DNA from: Paenibacillus bovis
Lineage (GTDB): Bacteria > Bacillota > Bacilli > Bacillales > Bacillaceae_C
Reading direction: 5' to 3'
NCBI GenBank assembly: GCA_007679095.1
Contig: VEFU01000006.1
Location: forward strand, 59,540-123,539
Length of the DNA: 64,000 bases
Below are positions 13,899 through 22,800 of the stretch, one piece after another. The stretch's first letter is position 1; every line of letters starts with the position of its first letter. The position numbers and the translations under genes are program-made. Under the pieces are notes generated by a model that saw only the letters and a list, made by a program, of their open reading frames with translations, did no database searches and was not told the origin of the DNA.

Positions 13899-13916
13899 GA
13901 TAATTATAATGATAAG
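13899..13916. promoter_or_regulatory. Fur-box-like sequence in the citB promoter region
   Basis: GATAATTATAATGATAAG consists of three hexamers of the Fur repeat type (GATAAT, TATAAT, GATAAG) and matches 12 of 14 fixed positions of the TGATAAT-N-ATTATCA model. On the minus strand the central hexamer also supplies a TATAAT-like -10 for citB. The AT-rich sequence could match by chance. Confidence 0.4.
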
Positions 13917-14063
13917 TAAATAATAGAGAATGTTACTTGCTTACATGTAAAGATACTATTTAATTAATAAATATCCTTTACATGAACCCCATGTTCTATC
14001 ATACCAAAAAATAAGTTTAATGAAAAATAAAAAATTTCTAGTTTATTAATTAGACAAAAAAAT

Positions 14064-14088
14064 GTTTAAACATTTTTTTTTCGGAAAT
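14064..14088 (+). promoter_or_regulatory. Possible sigma-B promoter of the YeaQ/GlsB gene
   Basis: GTTTAA (14064-14069), a 13-bp spacer and GGAAAT (14083-14088) approach the SigB consensus GTTTAA-N13/14-GGGWAW; the third G of the -10 is replaced. GTTTAA lies in the middle of a perfect palindrome AAAAAATGTTTAAACATTTTTT (14056-14079), which could instead be a terminator-like hairpin. B. subtilis YdaS, of the same family, is in the SigB regulon. Confidence 0.4.
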
Positions 14089-14138
14089 AATACTACCAAG
14101 CTGGACAATTATTCAAAATCCTAAAGGAGATGAATTGA

Positions 14139-14402
14139 ATGGGCTTTTTATTATACCTAATTATGGGTGGCATCATCGGATGGCTTGCTGGTTTAATTTT
14201 AGGAAAAGACATCCCAGGCGGAGTAATTGGTAATATCATCGCTGGTATAATTGGGGCTTGGATTGGCGGTGCCCTACTAGGAGACTGGGGACCAGAAATT
14301 GCCGATATCGCAATTATCCCTGCATTGATCGGTTCACTAGCACTAGTATTTGTATTAAGTTTAATATTAGGATCAATGTCAAAAGGTCGTAGAAATTCTT
14401 AA
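14139..14402 (+). CDS. GlsB/YeaQ/YmgE family small membrane stress protein
   Basis: An 87-residue hydrophobic protein with three membrane segments. The glycine-rich opening GGIIGWLAGLILGKDIPGG and NIIAGIIGAWIGG are typical of the transglycosylase-associated (YeaQ/GlsB) family. These proteins are induced by general stress; biochemical role unknown. AAAGGAGATG precedes the ATG. It is a single gene between divergent citB and a convergent lytic transglycosylase, and it ends in a strong terminator. Confidence 0.88.
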   Translation: MGFLLYLIMGGIIGWLAGLILGKDIPGGVIGNIIAGIIGAWIGGALLGDWGPEIADIAIIPALIGSLALVFVLSLILGSMSKGRRNS

Positions 14403-14414
14403 TAAATAATAGAG

Positions 14415-14439
14415 AAACGGGAGTATTTAGCTCCCGTTT
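14415..14439. terminator. Bidirectional terminator after the YeaQ/GlsB gene
   Basis: A perfect 9-bp stem AAACGGGAG / CTCCCGTTT with a 7-nt loop, followed by TCATTTTTTTC on the plus strand. The loop contains the stop codon of the converging minus-strand gene. Confidence 0.85.
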
Positions 14440-15053
14440 TCATTTTTTTCATTGCTAAACTCTTCTTTATAAAGTTCAAAGTAATATAAAACATCTTCTA
14501 CATATTTATCACTATGATTGTATGCATATATAGCTTTTTGAAGTTCTCCATTAGCAGCACCATGATCTGCTAAGTAATTCGCAGCACTAAAGATGGCGTC
14601 TTCAATGTCCCATGGATCTGCCTTACCATCCCCATTTGCATCAACACCATAACCGTTATATTTTTTTATCACTTCAGGATCGGTTTTTTCCTCTTCTGGT
14701 ATCTCACCTTTTCCTAATCCACCGCATGTTGGATGTGACCAACCAACAAAGGAACAAGGCATAAATTGCATGTGCCCTTCCGCACCAACTGGAGAAACCA
14801 TCGTTTCCATTGTCGAAAATATTGTTTCTATTCGATGATGAGCAGCTAATAAATACCAAGGAACACCATATTCAGCTTCTGCAGCTTTATATATAGGAAT
14901 AAATTCCTCAGGTACTATTGGTTTTTTTGATTGTTGTATCTGGTAGCTTGTAATATATACAGCAATAAGGATAATTATTATTATCGGAAATAACATAACA
15001 AGCAACAACATTCTACTTCTTTTTGATTGTTTATTATTTGCTTTTTTGCCCAC
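14427..15053 (-). CDS. Membrane-anchored lytic transglycosylase, SLT domain (YocA-like)
   Basis: A 208-residue protein with a basic N-terminus, one membrane segment near residues 15-35 and an extracellular goose-lysozyme/SLT-type domain. Motifs include YGVPWYLLAAHHRIET (with the likely catalytic Glu), MVSPVGAEGHMQFMP and ANYLADHGA. It should cleave peptidoglycan glycan strands outside the membrane. Similar to Bacillus YocA. It is monocistronic, and its 3' end lies within the shared terminator. Confidence 0.85.
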   Translation of the reverse strand: MGKKANNKQSKRSRMLLLVMLFPIIIIILIAVYITSYQIQQSKKPIVPEEFIPIYKAAEAEYGVPWYLLAAHHRIETIFSTMETMVSPVGAEGHMQFMPCSFVGWSHPTCGGLGKGEIPEEEKTDPEVIKKYNGYGVDANGDGKADPWDIEDAIFSAANYLADHGAANGELQKAIYAYNHSDKYVEDVLYYFELYKEEFSNEKNENGS

Positions 15054-15198
15054 TCGTTTCTCACCTACTTAACCGCACTTACAACTAACTTTCAATTATA
15101 CAAGCATTATTCAATTAATAAAAGTCATTTCATTGTAAGTTAGAAAATCGTCATTAATTCCTATATAAAAAAGCTGTGACGAGCGGTAGATATAGTAA

Positions 15199-15242
15199 AA
15201 AGCCAAACTATTGCTTGACTTATATCAAGATAGTTCGGCTTT
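15199..15242 (-). terminator. Terminator downstream of the 3D-domain gene
   Basis: AAAGCCAAACTAT pairs with ATAGTTCGGCTTT (one mismatch), with an inner CTTGA/TCAAG stem. The minus-strand exit is TTTTTACTA. Confidence 0.7.
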
Positions 15243-15279
15243 CATATTATAAAGTCTCTTCTTTTTTCTTAGCTTCATG

Positions 15280-15825
15280 TTAATCGATAATTGTTATATT
15301 AATCTTTTTTCTTCCAAACTCAAGTGCATCTTCCCTTGAAGGGATAAAAACATCAATTCTATTTCCTTTAATTGCACCACCTGTATCTCCTGCAATAGCT
15401 GTCCCATAACCTTCTACATGAACCTTTGATCCAAGCGGAATAATTTTTGGGTCAACGGCAATTACTTTTTGGCTAGGATTTTCTCGGAGATTTTGTCCTG
15501 TAGCTGTTATTCCTGAACAACCTTTACAATATGCAGTATATGCAGTAGCTGTTACCGTCATCTCTTTCTCCGTTTGGTTATCTTTTTTCATTAAAGTTGC
15601 TGTATTTTTCTTATTATCATCTATCATTATTTTATCTTTCATTTCATAATCAGACATTTTTTCAGGATGAATAGCTATTTCCTTTTGCTTGTCTACTAGA
15701 GAGGATACAATGTTAGATGAGTCAGTTGTTATTTCATGATTAGTATCGCTTACAGGTGCTGTTCCTGTTACTTGTAAAGTAAGTACACTACATATTGCCG
15801 TTATCATCACTAGTACTTTCTTCAT
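15280..15825 (-). CDS. Secreted 3D-domain cell-wall protein (YocH/RlpA-like fold)
   Basis: A 181-residue exported protein. A signal peptide (KKVLVMITAICSVLTLQVTG) is followed by a variable linker and a C-terminal 3D domain with TATAYTAYCKGCSGITATG, VIAVDPKIIPLGSKVHVEG and GNRIDVFIPS, including the conserved aspartates for which the domain is named. These domains occur in muralytic enzymes such as YocH. No LysM domain is seen. The ATG at 15825 is chosen because AAAGGAGG lies 6 bp before it. Confidence 0.85.
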   Translation of the reverse strand: MKKVLVMITAICSVLTLQVTGTAPVSDTNHEITTDSSNIVSSLVDKQKEIAIHPEKMSDYEMKDKIMIDDNKKNTATLMKKDNQTEKEMTVTATAYTAYCKGCSGITATGQNLRENPSQKVIAVDPKIIPLGSKVHVEGYGTAIAGDTGGAIKGNRIDVFIPSREDALEFGRKKINITIID

Positions 15826-15918
15826 CTGCATCCTCCTTTTGTTATAGTTCGTTTTTACCAACAAACTCATCATAACAAAGGAATATGACAGACTTTTTTC
15901 ATATACATGTTGTTTTTA

Positions 15919-16539
15919 TTACAAGTTTATTTCACGAAGCAAATTTTTTGTAGCCTCTTTAGGATTGTCAGCTTGTATTATTGCGGATACGACAGCATAT
16001 CCATTTGGCTGATATTTGATGAGTTCCGATATATTTTCTTTATTAATCCCACCAATGGCAACTATTGGAATGTGTACATTTTCTCTAATTTTTTGCAGCA
16101 TTCCATCCGCTAGTAATTCCGCATCATCTTTTGTAGAAGTTGGGAAACAAGATCCTACCCCTAAATAATCACCACCATTTTCTTCAGCTATTTTTGCTGC
16201 TTCTAAGGTTTTCACCGAAACACCCACTATCATAGTTGATGGAATGATACTTTTAACAACTTGAAGGGGTATATCGTCTTGGCCAATATGAACACCAGAA
16301 GCTCCAACAGCTAACGCAATATCCACTCGATCATTAATGATTAATGGAACAGAATAACGATCTAATAAAGCTTTTAATGCTAACGCCTTTTCGTAAAATT
16401 CGTTTCCCTTACTTTTTTTTTCGCGCAACTGCACAACTGTAACTCCACCAATCACAGCACTTTCTACAATTGAAAGTAATTCTGCTTTTGGTTTTGTTTC
16501 ATCCGTTACTAAATAAAGACTATAATCAATACTGTTCAA
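15919..16539 (-). CDS. thiE: Thiamine-phosphate synthase ThiE, probable TTG start
   Basis: Joins HMP-pyrophosphate and thiazole phosphate to thiamine phosphate. It is a TIM-barrel protein of about 206 residues with VQLREKKSKGNEFYEKA, DVGIHIGQDD-like GASGVHIGQDDIP, VGVSVKT and DYLGVGSCFPTSTK. The TTG at 16539 follows GGAGTGG by 5 bp and lies just before the homologous segment; an ATG at 16572 would add 11 unlike residues. Both starts overlap the end of thiM, so coupling is likely. Last gene of the thiW-D-M-E operon. Confidence 0.92.
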   Translation of the reverse strand: MNSIDYSLYLVTDETKPKAELLSIVESAVIGGVTVVQLREKKSKGNEFYEKALALKALLDRYSVPLIINDRVDIALAVGASGVHIGQDDIPLQVVKSIIPSTMIVGVSVKTLEAAKIAEENGGDYLGVGSCFPTSTKDDAELLADGMLQKIRENVHIPIVAIGGINKENISELIKYQPNGYAVVSAIIQADNPKEATKNLLREINL

Positions 16540-17335
16540 ATATGTCCACTCCTCTTCGCCACATATTACCATCCATGTGCGTTATAGCATCAAATAAATT
16601 GACTTTAAATGTACCTAACCCTTCTTTATCTGATAAACTCTTTGCTGCTAGTTCACCAGCTATTCCCATGGTGGAAATCCCAGCAATAGATGCCTCCATT
16701 AAATTTTTAGTTACACTAGCAAAACTAGCGATAAGTGCTGTAGACATGCAACCTGTACCAGTTATTTTCGTTAAATATGGGTGGCCGTTTTTTATTAGTA
16801 CCGTTCTTTCCCCATTACTTACTACATCAACCGCTCCACTTACTATTGCAATGCAACCAAACATATTAGCAACTTTATTTGCTATAGCTTCATGATCACG
16901 ACCTGTATGTATTGCATCTACACCTTTACTAGTGCCTATACCACCAGCTAAACAATCTAACTCACTTTCATTGCCACGAATAATATCAATTCTTATCGAT
17001 TCTAATATCGATTTCACATATTTTTCACGAGAAGTGATTGCTCCTACACCAACTGGATCCAATATTATTGGTATTCCGAGTTCATTGGCAAGCTTTCCTG
17101 CCTTTAACATAGATTGAAAGGTAACTTCACTAAAAGTGCCACAATTTAATACAAGTGCTTGTGCGTGGGACACCACATCCTTTACTTCTTCAGGACTATG
17201 TGCCATTACGGGTGATGCTCCGATTGCTAGTGTTACATTTGCACAATCATTAATTGTCACCATATTCGTAATTTGATGAATGAGCGGATTTTTGACTTTC
17301 ACTAATTCAAATAGTTCAGAAATGGTTTGTAACAT
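16526..17335 (-). CDS. thiM: Hydroxyethylthiazole kinase ThiM
   Basis: Phosphorylates hydroxyethylthiazole in thiamine salvage. It has 269 residues of the ribokinase-like fold, with NPLIHQITNMVTINDCANVTLAIGASPVM split across the N-terminus, ILDPVGVGA and the C-terminal anion-hole motif GTGCMSTA. It abuts thiD (start and stop share one base) and overlaps thiE. Confidence 0.95.
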   Translation of the reverse strand: MLQTISELFELVKVKNPLIHQITNMVTINDCANVTLAIGASPVMAHSPEEVKDVVSHAQALVLNCGTFSEVTFQSMLKAGKLANELGIPIILDPVGVGAITSREKYVKSILESIRIDIIRGNESELDCLAGGIGTSKGVDAIHTGRDHEAIANKVANMFGCIAIVSGAVDVVSNGERTVLIKNGHPYLTKITGTGCMSTALIASFASVTKNLMEASIAGISTMGIAGELAAKSLSDKEGLGTFKVNLFDAITHMDGNMWRRGVDIFEQY

Positions 17336-18144
17336 TATAAACTCCCTTTTGCATGTTCTGTAGATGTTAAATTGTAAAAATGATTTGCTGGTCCATGTCC
17401 ATGACCAATATTCAGACTGAATTTTATTGCATTTGTAATGTATTCTTTCGCATTAGCTATTGCATCTATAACATTCTGCTCATTAGCTAAATTAGCTGCT
17501 ATCGCAGAAGATAAGGTGCATCCAGTACCATGAATATTTTTTGTAGGTATTCTCTTACCCTTAAACCATGAAAAATCTTTCCCATCAAAATACAAATCAT
17601 TAGCATCACCCTCTAAATGTCCGCCCTTTAAGAGAACAGAGGATGCTCCTTTGTTATGAATGATCTTACTCGCTTCATACATATCCTCTTCATTATGAAT
17701 CTCCATGGAAGCAAGTACTTCCGCCTCTGGAATATTAGGTGTAATGATTGTTGCAAGAGGAATTAAATCAGAGATTAATTTTTGGACTGCATTTTCCTCT
17801 AATAAATGATGTCCACCTTTAGATATCATGACAGGATCAAGTACAATATGACTAGGTTGATATCTTTCTAGATTAAGAGCAACAGTTTCCACAATTTCCG
17901 GAGTTGAAAGCATGCCTATTTTCACTGCATGAACCTCAATATCTTCAAATACTGCCGCTATTTGATCACGGATGATGGTCAGGTCAATATTTTGAACTGA
18001 GCGAACCTCCACTGTATTCTGTGCAGTGATAGCTGTAATAACTGACATTCCAAATACATGGTGTGCCGAAAAAGTTTTTAAATCTGCCTGAATTCCAGCT
18101 CCTCCACCTGAATCAGATCCTGCGATTGTAAGTGCTGTTCTCAT
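17335..18144 (-). CDS. thiD: Hydroxymethylpyrimidine/phosphomethylpyrimidine kinase ThiD
   Basis: Phosphorylates HMP and HMP-phosphate. It has 269 residues with the N-terminal [31 protein letters not shown] and the C-terminal [14 protein letters not shown] kinase motif. Its start overlaps the end of thiW by 32 bp, indicating one transcript. Regulated with the operon by the upstream TPP riboswitch. Confidence 0.95.
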   Translation of the reverse strand: MRTALTIAGSDSGGGAGIQADLKTFSAHHVFGMSVITAITAQNTVEVRSVQNIDLTIIRDQIAAVFEDIEVHAVKIGMLSTPEIVETVALNLERYQPSHIVLDPVMISKGGHHLLEENAVQKLISDLIPLATIITPNIPEAEVLASMEIHNEEDMYEASKIIHNKGASSVLLKGGHLEGDANDLYFDGKDFSWFKGKRIPTKNIHGTGCTLSSAIAANLANEQNVIDAIANAKEYITNAIKFSLNIGHGHGPANHFYNLTSTEHAKGSL

Positions 18145-18634
18145 AAATAATTCCCCCTATTGATGAATTTTTCATAAGTACTTTTAATAACAAAAATCCT
18201 AAAATTGCTCCTGCACAAGAACTCACAAAGAAAGCGGGAATAAAACCAAATAATGCAGCTTCTTGGCCAAGGAATAAAGTTGCAATTGGATAACATGCCA
18301 TTGCCCCTATAATCCCAGTACCTACAACTTCACCAACAAATGCCATTTCCATCTTTCTTGTTTTCATAAATAGCCATCCAGCTAAAAATGCCCCTATGAT
18401 ACTTCCTGGATATGCAAAAATAGATCCAGTACCAGAGATATTACGTATCGTAGAAACTATAATCGCTTGAGCAACAGCATAAGCTGGACCAAGCAAGACT
18501 GCCGTAATTACATTGGCAAAATGCTGCATTGGAAAGATACGCGTAAATCCTACTGGAATAAAAAATAAGTTGCTCGTAACTGTTGTTATAGCTGCAATCA
18601 TGGCTGTTAATGCCATCTTTTTCATCTTTGACAT
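18113..18634 (-). CDS. thiW: ThiW, substrate-binding (S) component of an ECF thiamine-precursor transporter
   Basis: A 173-residue membrane protein with about five hydrophobic segments. It belongs to the ThiW family (ALTAMIAAI, FFIPVGFTRIFPMQH, GSIFAYPGSIIGAFLAG), predicted to import the thiazole moiety through a shared ECF energizing module encoded elsewhere. First gene of the TPP-riboswitch operon, so uptake and phosphorylation of salvaged precursors are controlled together. Confidence 0.9.
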   Translation of the reverse strand: MSKMKKMALTAMIAAITTVTSNLFFIPVGFTRIFPMQHFANVITAVLLGPAYAVAQAIIVSTIRNISGTGSIFAYPGSIIGAFLAGWLFMKTRKMEMAFVGEVVGTGIIGAMACYPIATLFLGQEAALFGFIPAFFVSSCAGAILGFLLLKVLMKNSSIGGIIYENSTYNRRI

Positions 18635-18683
18635 TATTCATCCTCCTTTATATTTGTCTAGTAAACTCTAGGAAAACAAAAAA

Positions 18684-18705
18684 CCGCTCCCTGATTAGGA
18701 AGCGG
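18684..18705 (-). terminator. Riboswitch-controlled terminator before thiW
   Basis: On the minus strand GCCGCTTCC pairs with GGGAGCGG and is followed by TTTTTTG. The 5' arm GCTTCC is also complementary to GGAAGC at the 3' edge of the TPP aptamer (plus 18751-18756), giving an obvious antiterminator alternative. Confidence 0.8.
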
Positions 18706-18743
18706 CAAACCATTTTATGAACAGAAATCACAACATAAAAAAG

Positions 18744-18845
18744 TAAGCCTGCTTCCCTACGCTGGTATCATCCAGATCAGGTTCAAAGGGTTTCATCTTT
18801 AATTGATTTCTCTCAGCCATTCGGCTCCCCTAGCAGACAACATGT
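18744..18845 (-). ncRNA. TPP riboswitch (thi-box)
   Basis: The minus strand carries the thi-box landmarks in order: CUAGGGGAGCC, GGCUGAGAGA, then ACCCUUUGAACCUGAUCUGG split over the conserved core, GAUACCAGCGUAGGGAAGC. TPP binding should stabilise the aptamer and let the downstream terminator form, turning off thiW-thiD-thiM-thiE when thiamine is plentiful. Confidence 0.96.
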
Positions 18846-18863
18846 TATTTAATTTTATAATTC

Positions 18864-18891
18864 ATTTTATCATTAAAATTCAAGATAGCAA
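18864..18891 (-). promoter_or_regulatory. Predicted promoter of the thi operon
   Basis: On the minus strand TTGCTA (18886-18891), a 16-bp spacer and TAAAAT (18864-18869), about 20 bp before the riboswitch. A nearby TTGAAT-N18-TATAAA is an alternative. Confidence 0.5.
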
Positions 18892-18998
18892 ATATTTGTA
18901 ATATTTTCGTTCTTTTTTCTTATTTTTTCTTATTTTTTTCATAGCCTACACCTCATTTTTAGGTTGTACATAGAATATGGATAAGGAGGTGAATGAAA

Positions 18999-19208
18999 AT
19001 GAATTTGTTAAATGGTACAGATTCACTTTACCTTACAGTAGTACTTGCAGCATATGCTATCCTTGGGTTAACACTAATTCCAGCAACAGCAGCACTTTTA
19101 AGCTCATTCTTAGTTGCCTTGCAAATTATTGCGATTATCGTCATCGTGTTATTTGCAGGAGCCGTCATTATCAGAGGATTACTAAAACTCTTTGGCTCCT
19201 TTAGATAA
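18999..19208 (+). CDS. Small hydrophobic membrane protein, unknown function
   Basis: About 69 residues, almost entirely hydrophobic, with two predicted membrane segments (LYLTVVLAAYAILGLTLIPA and FLVALQIIAIIVIVLFAGAV) and a short basic tail. The leader contains a perfect anti-SD match TAAGGAGGTGA; of two in-frame ATGs the second (18999) has the better spacing of 9 bp. It is monocistronic with its own strong terminator. I do not recognise a family. Confidence 0.7.
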   Translation: MNLLNGTDSLYLTVVLAAYAILGLTLIPATAALLSSFLVALQIIAIIVIVLFAGAVIIRGLLKLFGSFR

Positions 19209-19216
19209 CATTAATG

Positions 19217-19243
19217 AAACAACGGCTTAAAAAGCCGTTGTTT
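19217..19243 (+). terminator. Terminator of the small hydrophobic protein gene
   Basis: A perfect 12-bp stem AAACAACGGCTT / AAGCCGTTGTTT with a 3-nt loop, followed by TCTAATTTGTT. Confidence 0.85.
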
Positions 19244-19335
19244 CTAATTTGTTAAAATCTCCATACACAATAAACTTCAAATCATGTTATGTTATATAAA
19301 AGTATACATAATATTGATTTGAAAGAGGGATTACA

Positions 19336-19434
19336 TTGGACTTAACATTAATCGCCACATTTCTAGGCGGATTCATGTTTATCATGTTTATTTCTGCAAT
19401 TATCATCTTTCTTATTTATAACAGGAAATCCTAA
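19336..19434 (+). CDS. Putative 32-residue single-pass membrane peptide, TTG start
   Basis: A TTG codon follows AGAGGGATTACA and opens 32 codons for a peptide with one membrane segment (FLGGFMFIMFISAIIIFLIY) and a basic NRKS tail. A strong terminator follows about 30 bp after the stop. The ordered ribosome site, ORF and terminator suggest a real microprotein gene, but no family is recognised. Confidence 0.45.
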   Translation: MDLTLIATFLGGFMFIMFISAIIIFLIYNRKS

Positions 19435-19465
19435 ACTTCTCATAATTAAAACAGTTGTAAGACTT

Positions 19466-19497
19466 AAAAGCCAAACTAATTTTCTAGTTTGGCTTTT
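19466..19497 (+). terminator. Terminator after the 32-residue ORF
   Basis: A perfect 13-bp stem AAAAGCCAAACTA / TAGTTTGGCTTTT with a 6-nt loop, followed by ATTTTTAT. The stem core AGCCAAACTA also occurs in the terminators at 15199 and 37381. Confidence 0.8.
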
Positions 19498-19510
19498 ATT
19501 TTTATCACAT

Positions 19511-19543
19511 GTTCGCGGAAAGCGTAGTGTATTTCCGAAGCGG
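19511..19543 (+). repeat. Possible degenerate fragment of the 190-bp repeat
   Basis: CGCGGAAAGCG-TAGTGTA here resembles CGCGGAAAGCG-AGTGTA near the right end of the two MITE-like copies at 26.4 and 27.6 kb. No terminal repeats remain. The match is short. Confidence 0.35.
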
Positions 19544-19604
19544 TATACATACACTAATATCATTCAGATTTGATGCTACTTAATATAAATTTCTTCCAAC
19601 ACCT

Positions 19605-19805
19605 TTATTTACTTTTACGAATTAATCTTGATTTTTTATATACTGTTATATTGATCCATGCTGAAGCAACAGTAATGATAATAAGCGCTATACCAATGAA
19701 ATAATATTGAAGTTTCATTGCGAATGCAGTAAATACAAGTAAACTTACTGTGATAAACCAGCTAAAAAGTAGTATGGATATTAAATATGCCTTTTCGATT
19801 ATCTC
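19605..19805 (-). CDS. Possible two-TM small protein downstream of sbcC without a canonical start
   Basis: An open frame of about 66 codons begins right after an in-frame TGA and codes for two membrane segments (YLISILLFSWFITVSLLVF and FIGIALIIITVASAW) with a basic KKSRLIRKSK tail, a believable small membrane protein. A GGTGGTGAGAG Shine-Dalgarno-like sequence is followed by ATA ATC rather than ATG, GTG or TTG. Either a non-standard start or a broken start region is implied. It begins about 12 bp after the sbcC stop, so it would belong to the sbcDC transcript. Confidence 0.4.
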   Translation of the reverse strand, partial: EIIEKAYLISILLFSWFITVSLLVFTAFAMKLQYYFIGIALIIITVASAWINITVYKKSRLIRKSK

Positions 19806-19816
19806 TCACCACCATG

Positions 19817-22800
19817 TTAATTACCGATAAAATAAAAATCAGCTTTACTGCCCTCGTGACTTGCACTAACTTCCAAGCGTGCGTCAATCCGTTCTTTTAA
19901 CTCTGGAACATGTGAAATGATACCCACAAGTCTGCCGCTACTTTGGATGTCCATTAAGGCTTCTATTGCATTATCGAGGGATTCTGGATCAAGTGTACCA
20001 AAACCTTCATCAATAAACATTGTTTCAAGTGATACACCACCTGCATTTTCTTGTACTACATCTGATAGTCCTAATGCAAGTGATAGAGCTGCTTTAAAAC
20101 TCTCACCACCAGACAATGTTTTCACATGTCGCTCTTGTCCAGTATATTGGTCAAATACAAGTAATTCTAAACCACTTTGTACATTTCCTTTTGATCTACT
20201 TTCATTCCTAATTAATTCAAATCTTCCACTTGTCATCTTTAATAAACGAATATTTGCAGCACGTAATATATCATCTAAAAAAGACCCAAGTACAAATCTT
20301 TCAAAAGATATGCGCAATTCATTTTGACCTTTTGTAATATCGGCTAGATGACCGATCGTGTTGTATTGATTCTCTAATTGTTTAATCTCATCATTAATTT
20401 TGTTAACTTGTATTTGCACGTCTTCATTCTTTTTTATATTCCAATAAATTCTGCTATGTTGTTCTTCTAATTCTTTTAATCTCTGTTCTACAACATGTAA
20501 ATTTTGTGTTAATACTTCTAATTTTGGTGATTGTTTCCCTTTTAAGTTTGTTTCATAATCGGTAATTCGATCACGAACAGATCGTAGTTCTTCATGATGC
20601 GAACGAATCTTTTGGTGTAATAGTTCTATCTCATTACTCGATTTCTTTGCTTCATGATAATCGGTATATGATTCGAATTGTTCATTTTCTAGCATTTCTA
20701 AAAATACATTACGTTCAGAAGTTAATTTTTCTGTTGCATTTTTGACATTAGCAGTAATATTCTCTACTGTACCTTTCAAATGTGCAAGAGCTTCATTTAA
20801 ATTCGTATACGTATTCCGAGCTTGTTCTAATCTTTGGTCCATAAGCGTTAACTTTTTTTGCAACTTTTCCACTTTACGATCGTAGTTATCTTTTTCTCTT
20901 ATGTCTTCTGGAATCATCTCGCTTAATTTTTGTACCGTTGCAGATGCTTGAGTAAAAGATATTGAAAGGTTTCTCTCTAGTTCAACAAGTTTATCCATAT
21001 TAGCTGTTTGATTTGTTACGTTACTTTCCAATTCCTGAACTGCTTTTTCCATTAATGGTATTTGTTTCAGATCATTTTGAAAGTTACTTAATTCGAATCG
21101 AAGTTTCTTGATCTTATCATTATAATAATATTGATGATTTTTTGTATCTTCCAGTTTAAATGAAGGGATGGAAGTCAAAATAATTTGCTGTAATTCATTT
21201 CTATTTTCAATCGTCATTTCATATTCTGTATTATATTTCACTAGTACACTTTCTAATGATGTCTGTTGTTTTTGAAGTTCATCCACTCTTCTTTTTGCTG
21301 CTTTTACATCTTCTTGATTCGGAAAATCAGATTCTAATTCTGCAATCTTTGGATGATCTGTTGATCCACAGACAGGGCATGGTATTCCTTCAGATAAGGA
21401 TGCTGCCAAATGCCCAGCTTGTCCTTTAAGCCATCTATCCTCTATATCATCTAAAGTAGCTTGTGCGTCCGTTAATGCACTCTTGATACCTGATAATTCC
21501 ATAGATAACTCTTTCACTTTTGTTTCTAATCGGCTTGATTTTTCCGTAATTTCTAATAAACTATTTAACGATTTTATTATGTTCTCCATCGTTGTTGCTT
21601 GATTTTCTAATTCAAATGTTGATATTTTTAATTCTTTTAAACTCTCCAGTTTAGTTCGTTTTTCATTTAATTCTTTTTGATTTTTCTCGTTTTTTATTTT
21701 TTCAGTTTCAATAGAATGTTGACATTTATTCCACTCAACTTCTATTTTTCTAAGTTCATTATGACGTGTTGCAAAGGAGTACACATCGTCTTGCAACGAC
21801 TGTAATTTCAATAATTCACTTTTTAATTCATCTCTTACTTGGATTTGTTGCTCTTCTTTTAATAGATTTTCACGTGCAATCTTCCACTGATGTTCCATGT
21901 TTTTCAAAGCAGTATCTTCTTTTTCTAACATTTTCTTATATCCATCAAGCTCTTTCTTGATACGATGACAAAGCTCTTCTTGATTTTGAAGTTTATTTGC
22001 TTTTTGAGCCCGCTCAATATCTAATGAGTACTTATCTATTTCTTGTTGCCTATTCATTAATATTATTTTCTTTGATTTCAATTCTTCCAGTACCCTAAAT
22101 TGTTTTAACAAATCTTCTGCAGCATCTACTTGCCGTTTTGCTTCATCCCGCTTCAACTTCTCTTGCTCTATCTTTATAGTTAATTGATTAGATTGTTTGT
22201 ACATTTTTTCTAATTGTTCACTGAGAAGTTCAAGAATATATGTGTCATTTAAACTTTCTTCTAGAAGTGCATTTTCTAATTCTTCATTTTCCTCAAAGAC
22301 TATACCCTTTAATAATCGTTCTCTTTCTTTACCCCCACTATCTACTTGCCTTTTTAATACATTAGCATTTTCCTTCAGTTTTTCTTCTATTTTTTTATAT
22401 AACTCGGTATGGAAGAGTCGTTGTAATATCACTTCTTTTTCACGGCTATCTGAGGTTAATAATTTTCTGAATTCCCCTTGTGGGATCATTAAAATTTGTT
22501 TAAATTGGTTTGCATCTAACCCAATAATTTCTTTTATTTTTTCATCTGTATCTCTTACGTTTGCAGCAAGTAATTGTTGTTCGCCATTATCATTTATTTC
22601 ATAAAGTTCTGCTTTCGCATTAATTACAGTATATCCTTCACCGCGAGTTTTCTTTTTTTCTTGCTGTGGCGACCGAATAATATAGTATATTTTTCCTTTT
22701 AGAGAAAATTGTAAAGATACTTCTGTTAAAACTTCATCTTGCGCGAATTGACTTCTTAAGTCAGAACTAGCGCGATCATCGCCACTTGCTTTCCCATAAA

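Noticed and set aside
16470..16895. Plus-strand frame of 141 codons
   Set aside because: Mirror of thiM/thiE coding sequence.
19917..20327. Plus-strand frame of 136 codons
   Set aside because: Antisense to the conserved sbcC C-terminal ATPase motifs; no ribosome site.
22197..22604. Long plus-strand frame of 135 codons
   Set aside because: It is antisense to the sbcC coiled coil and has the Ser/Phe-rich composition of a shadow frame.
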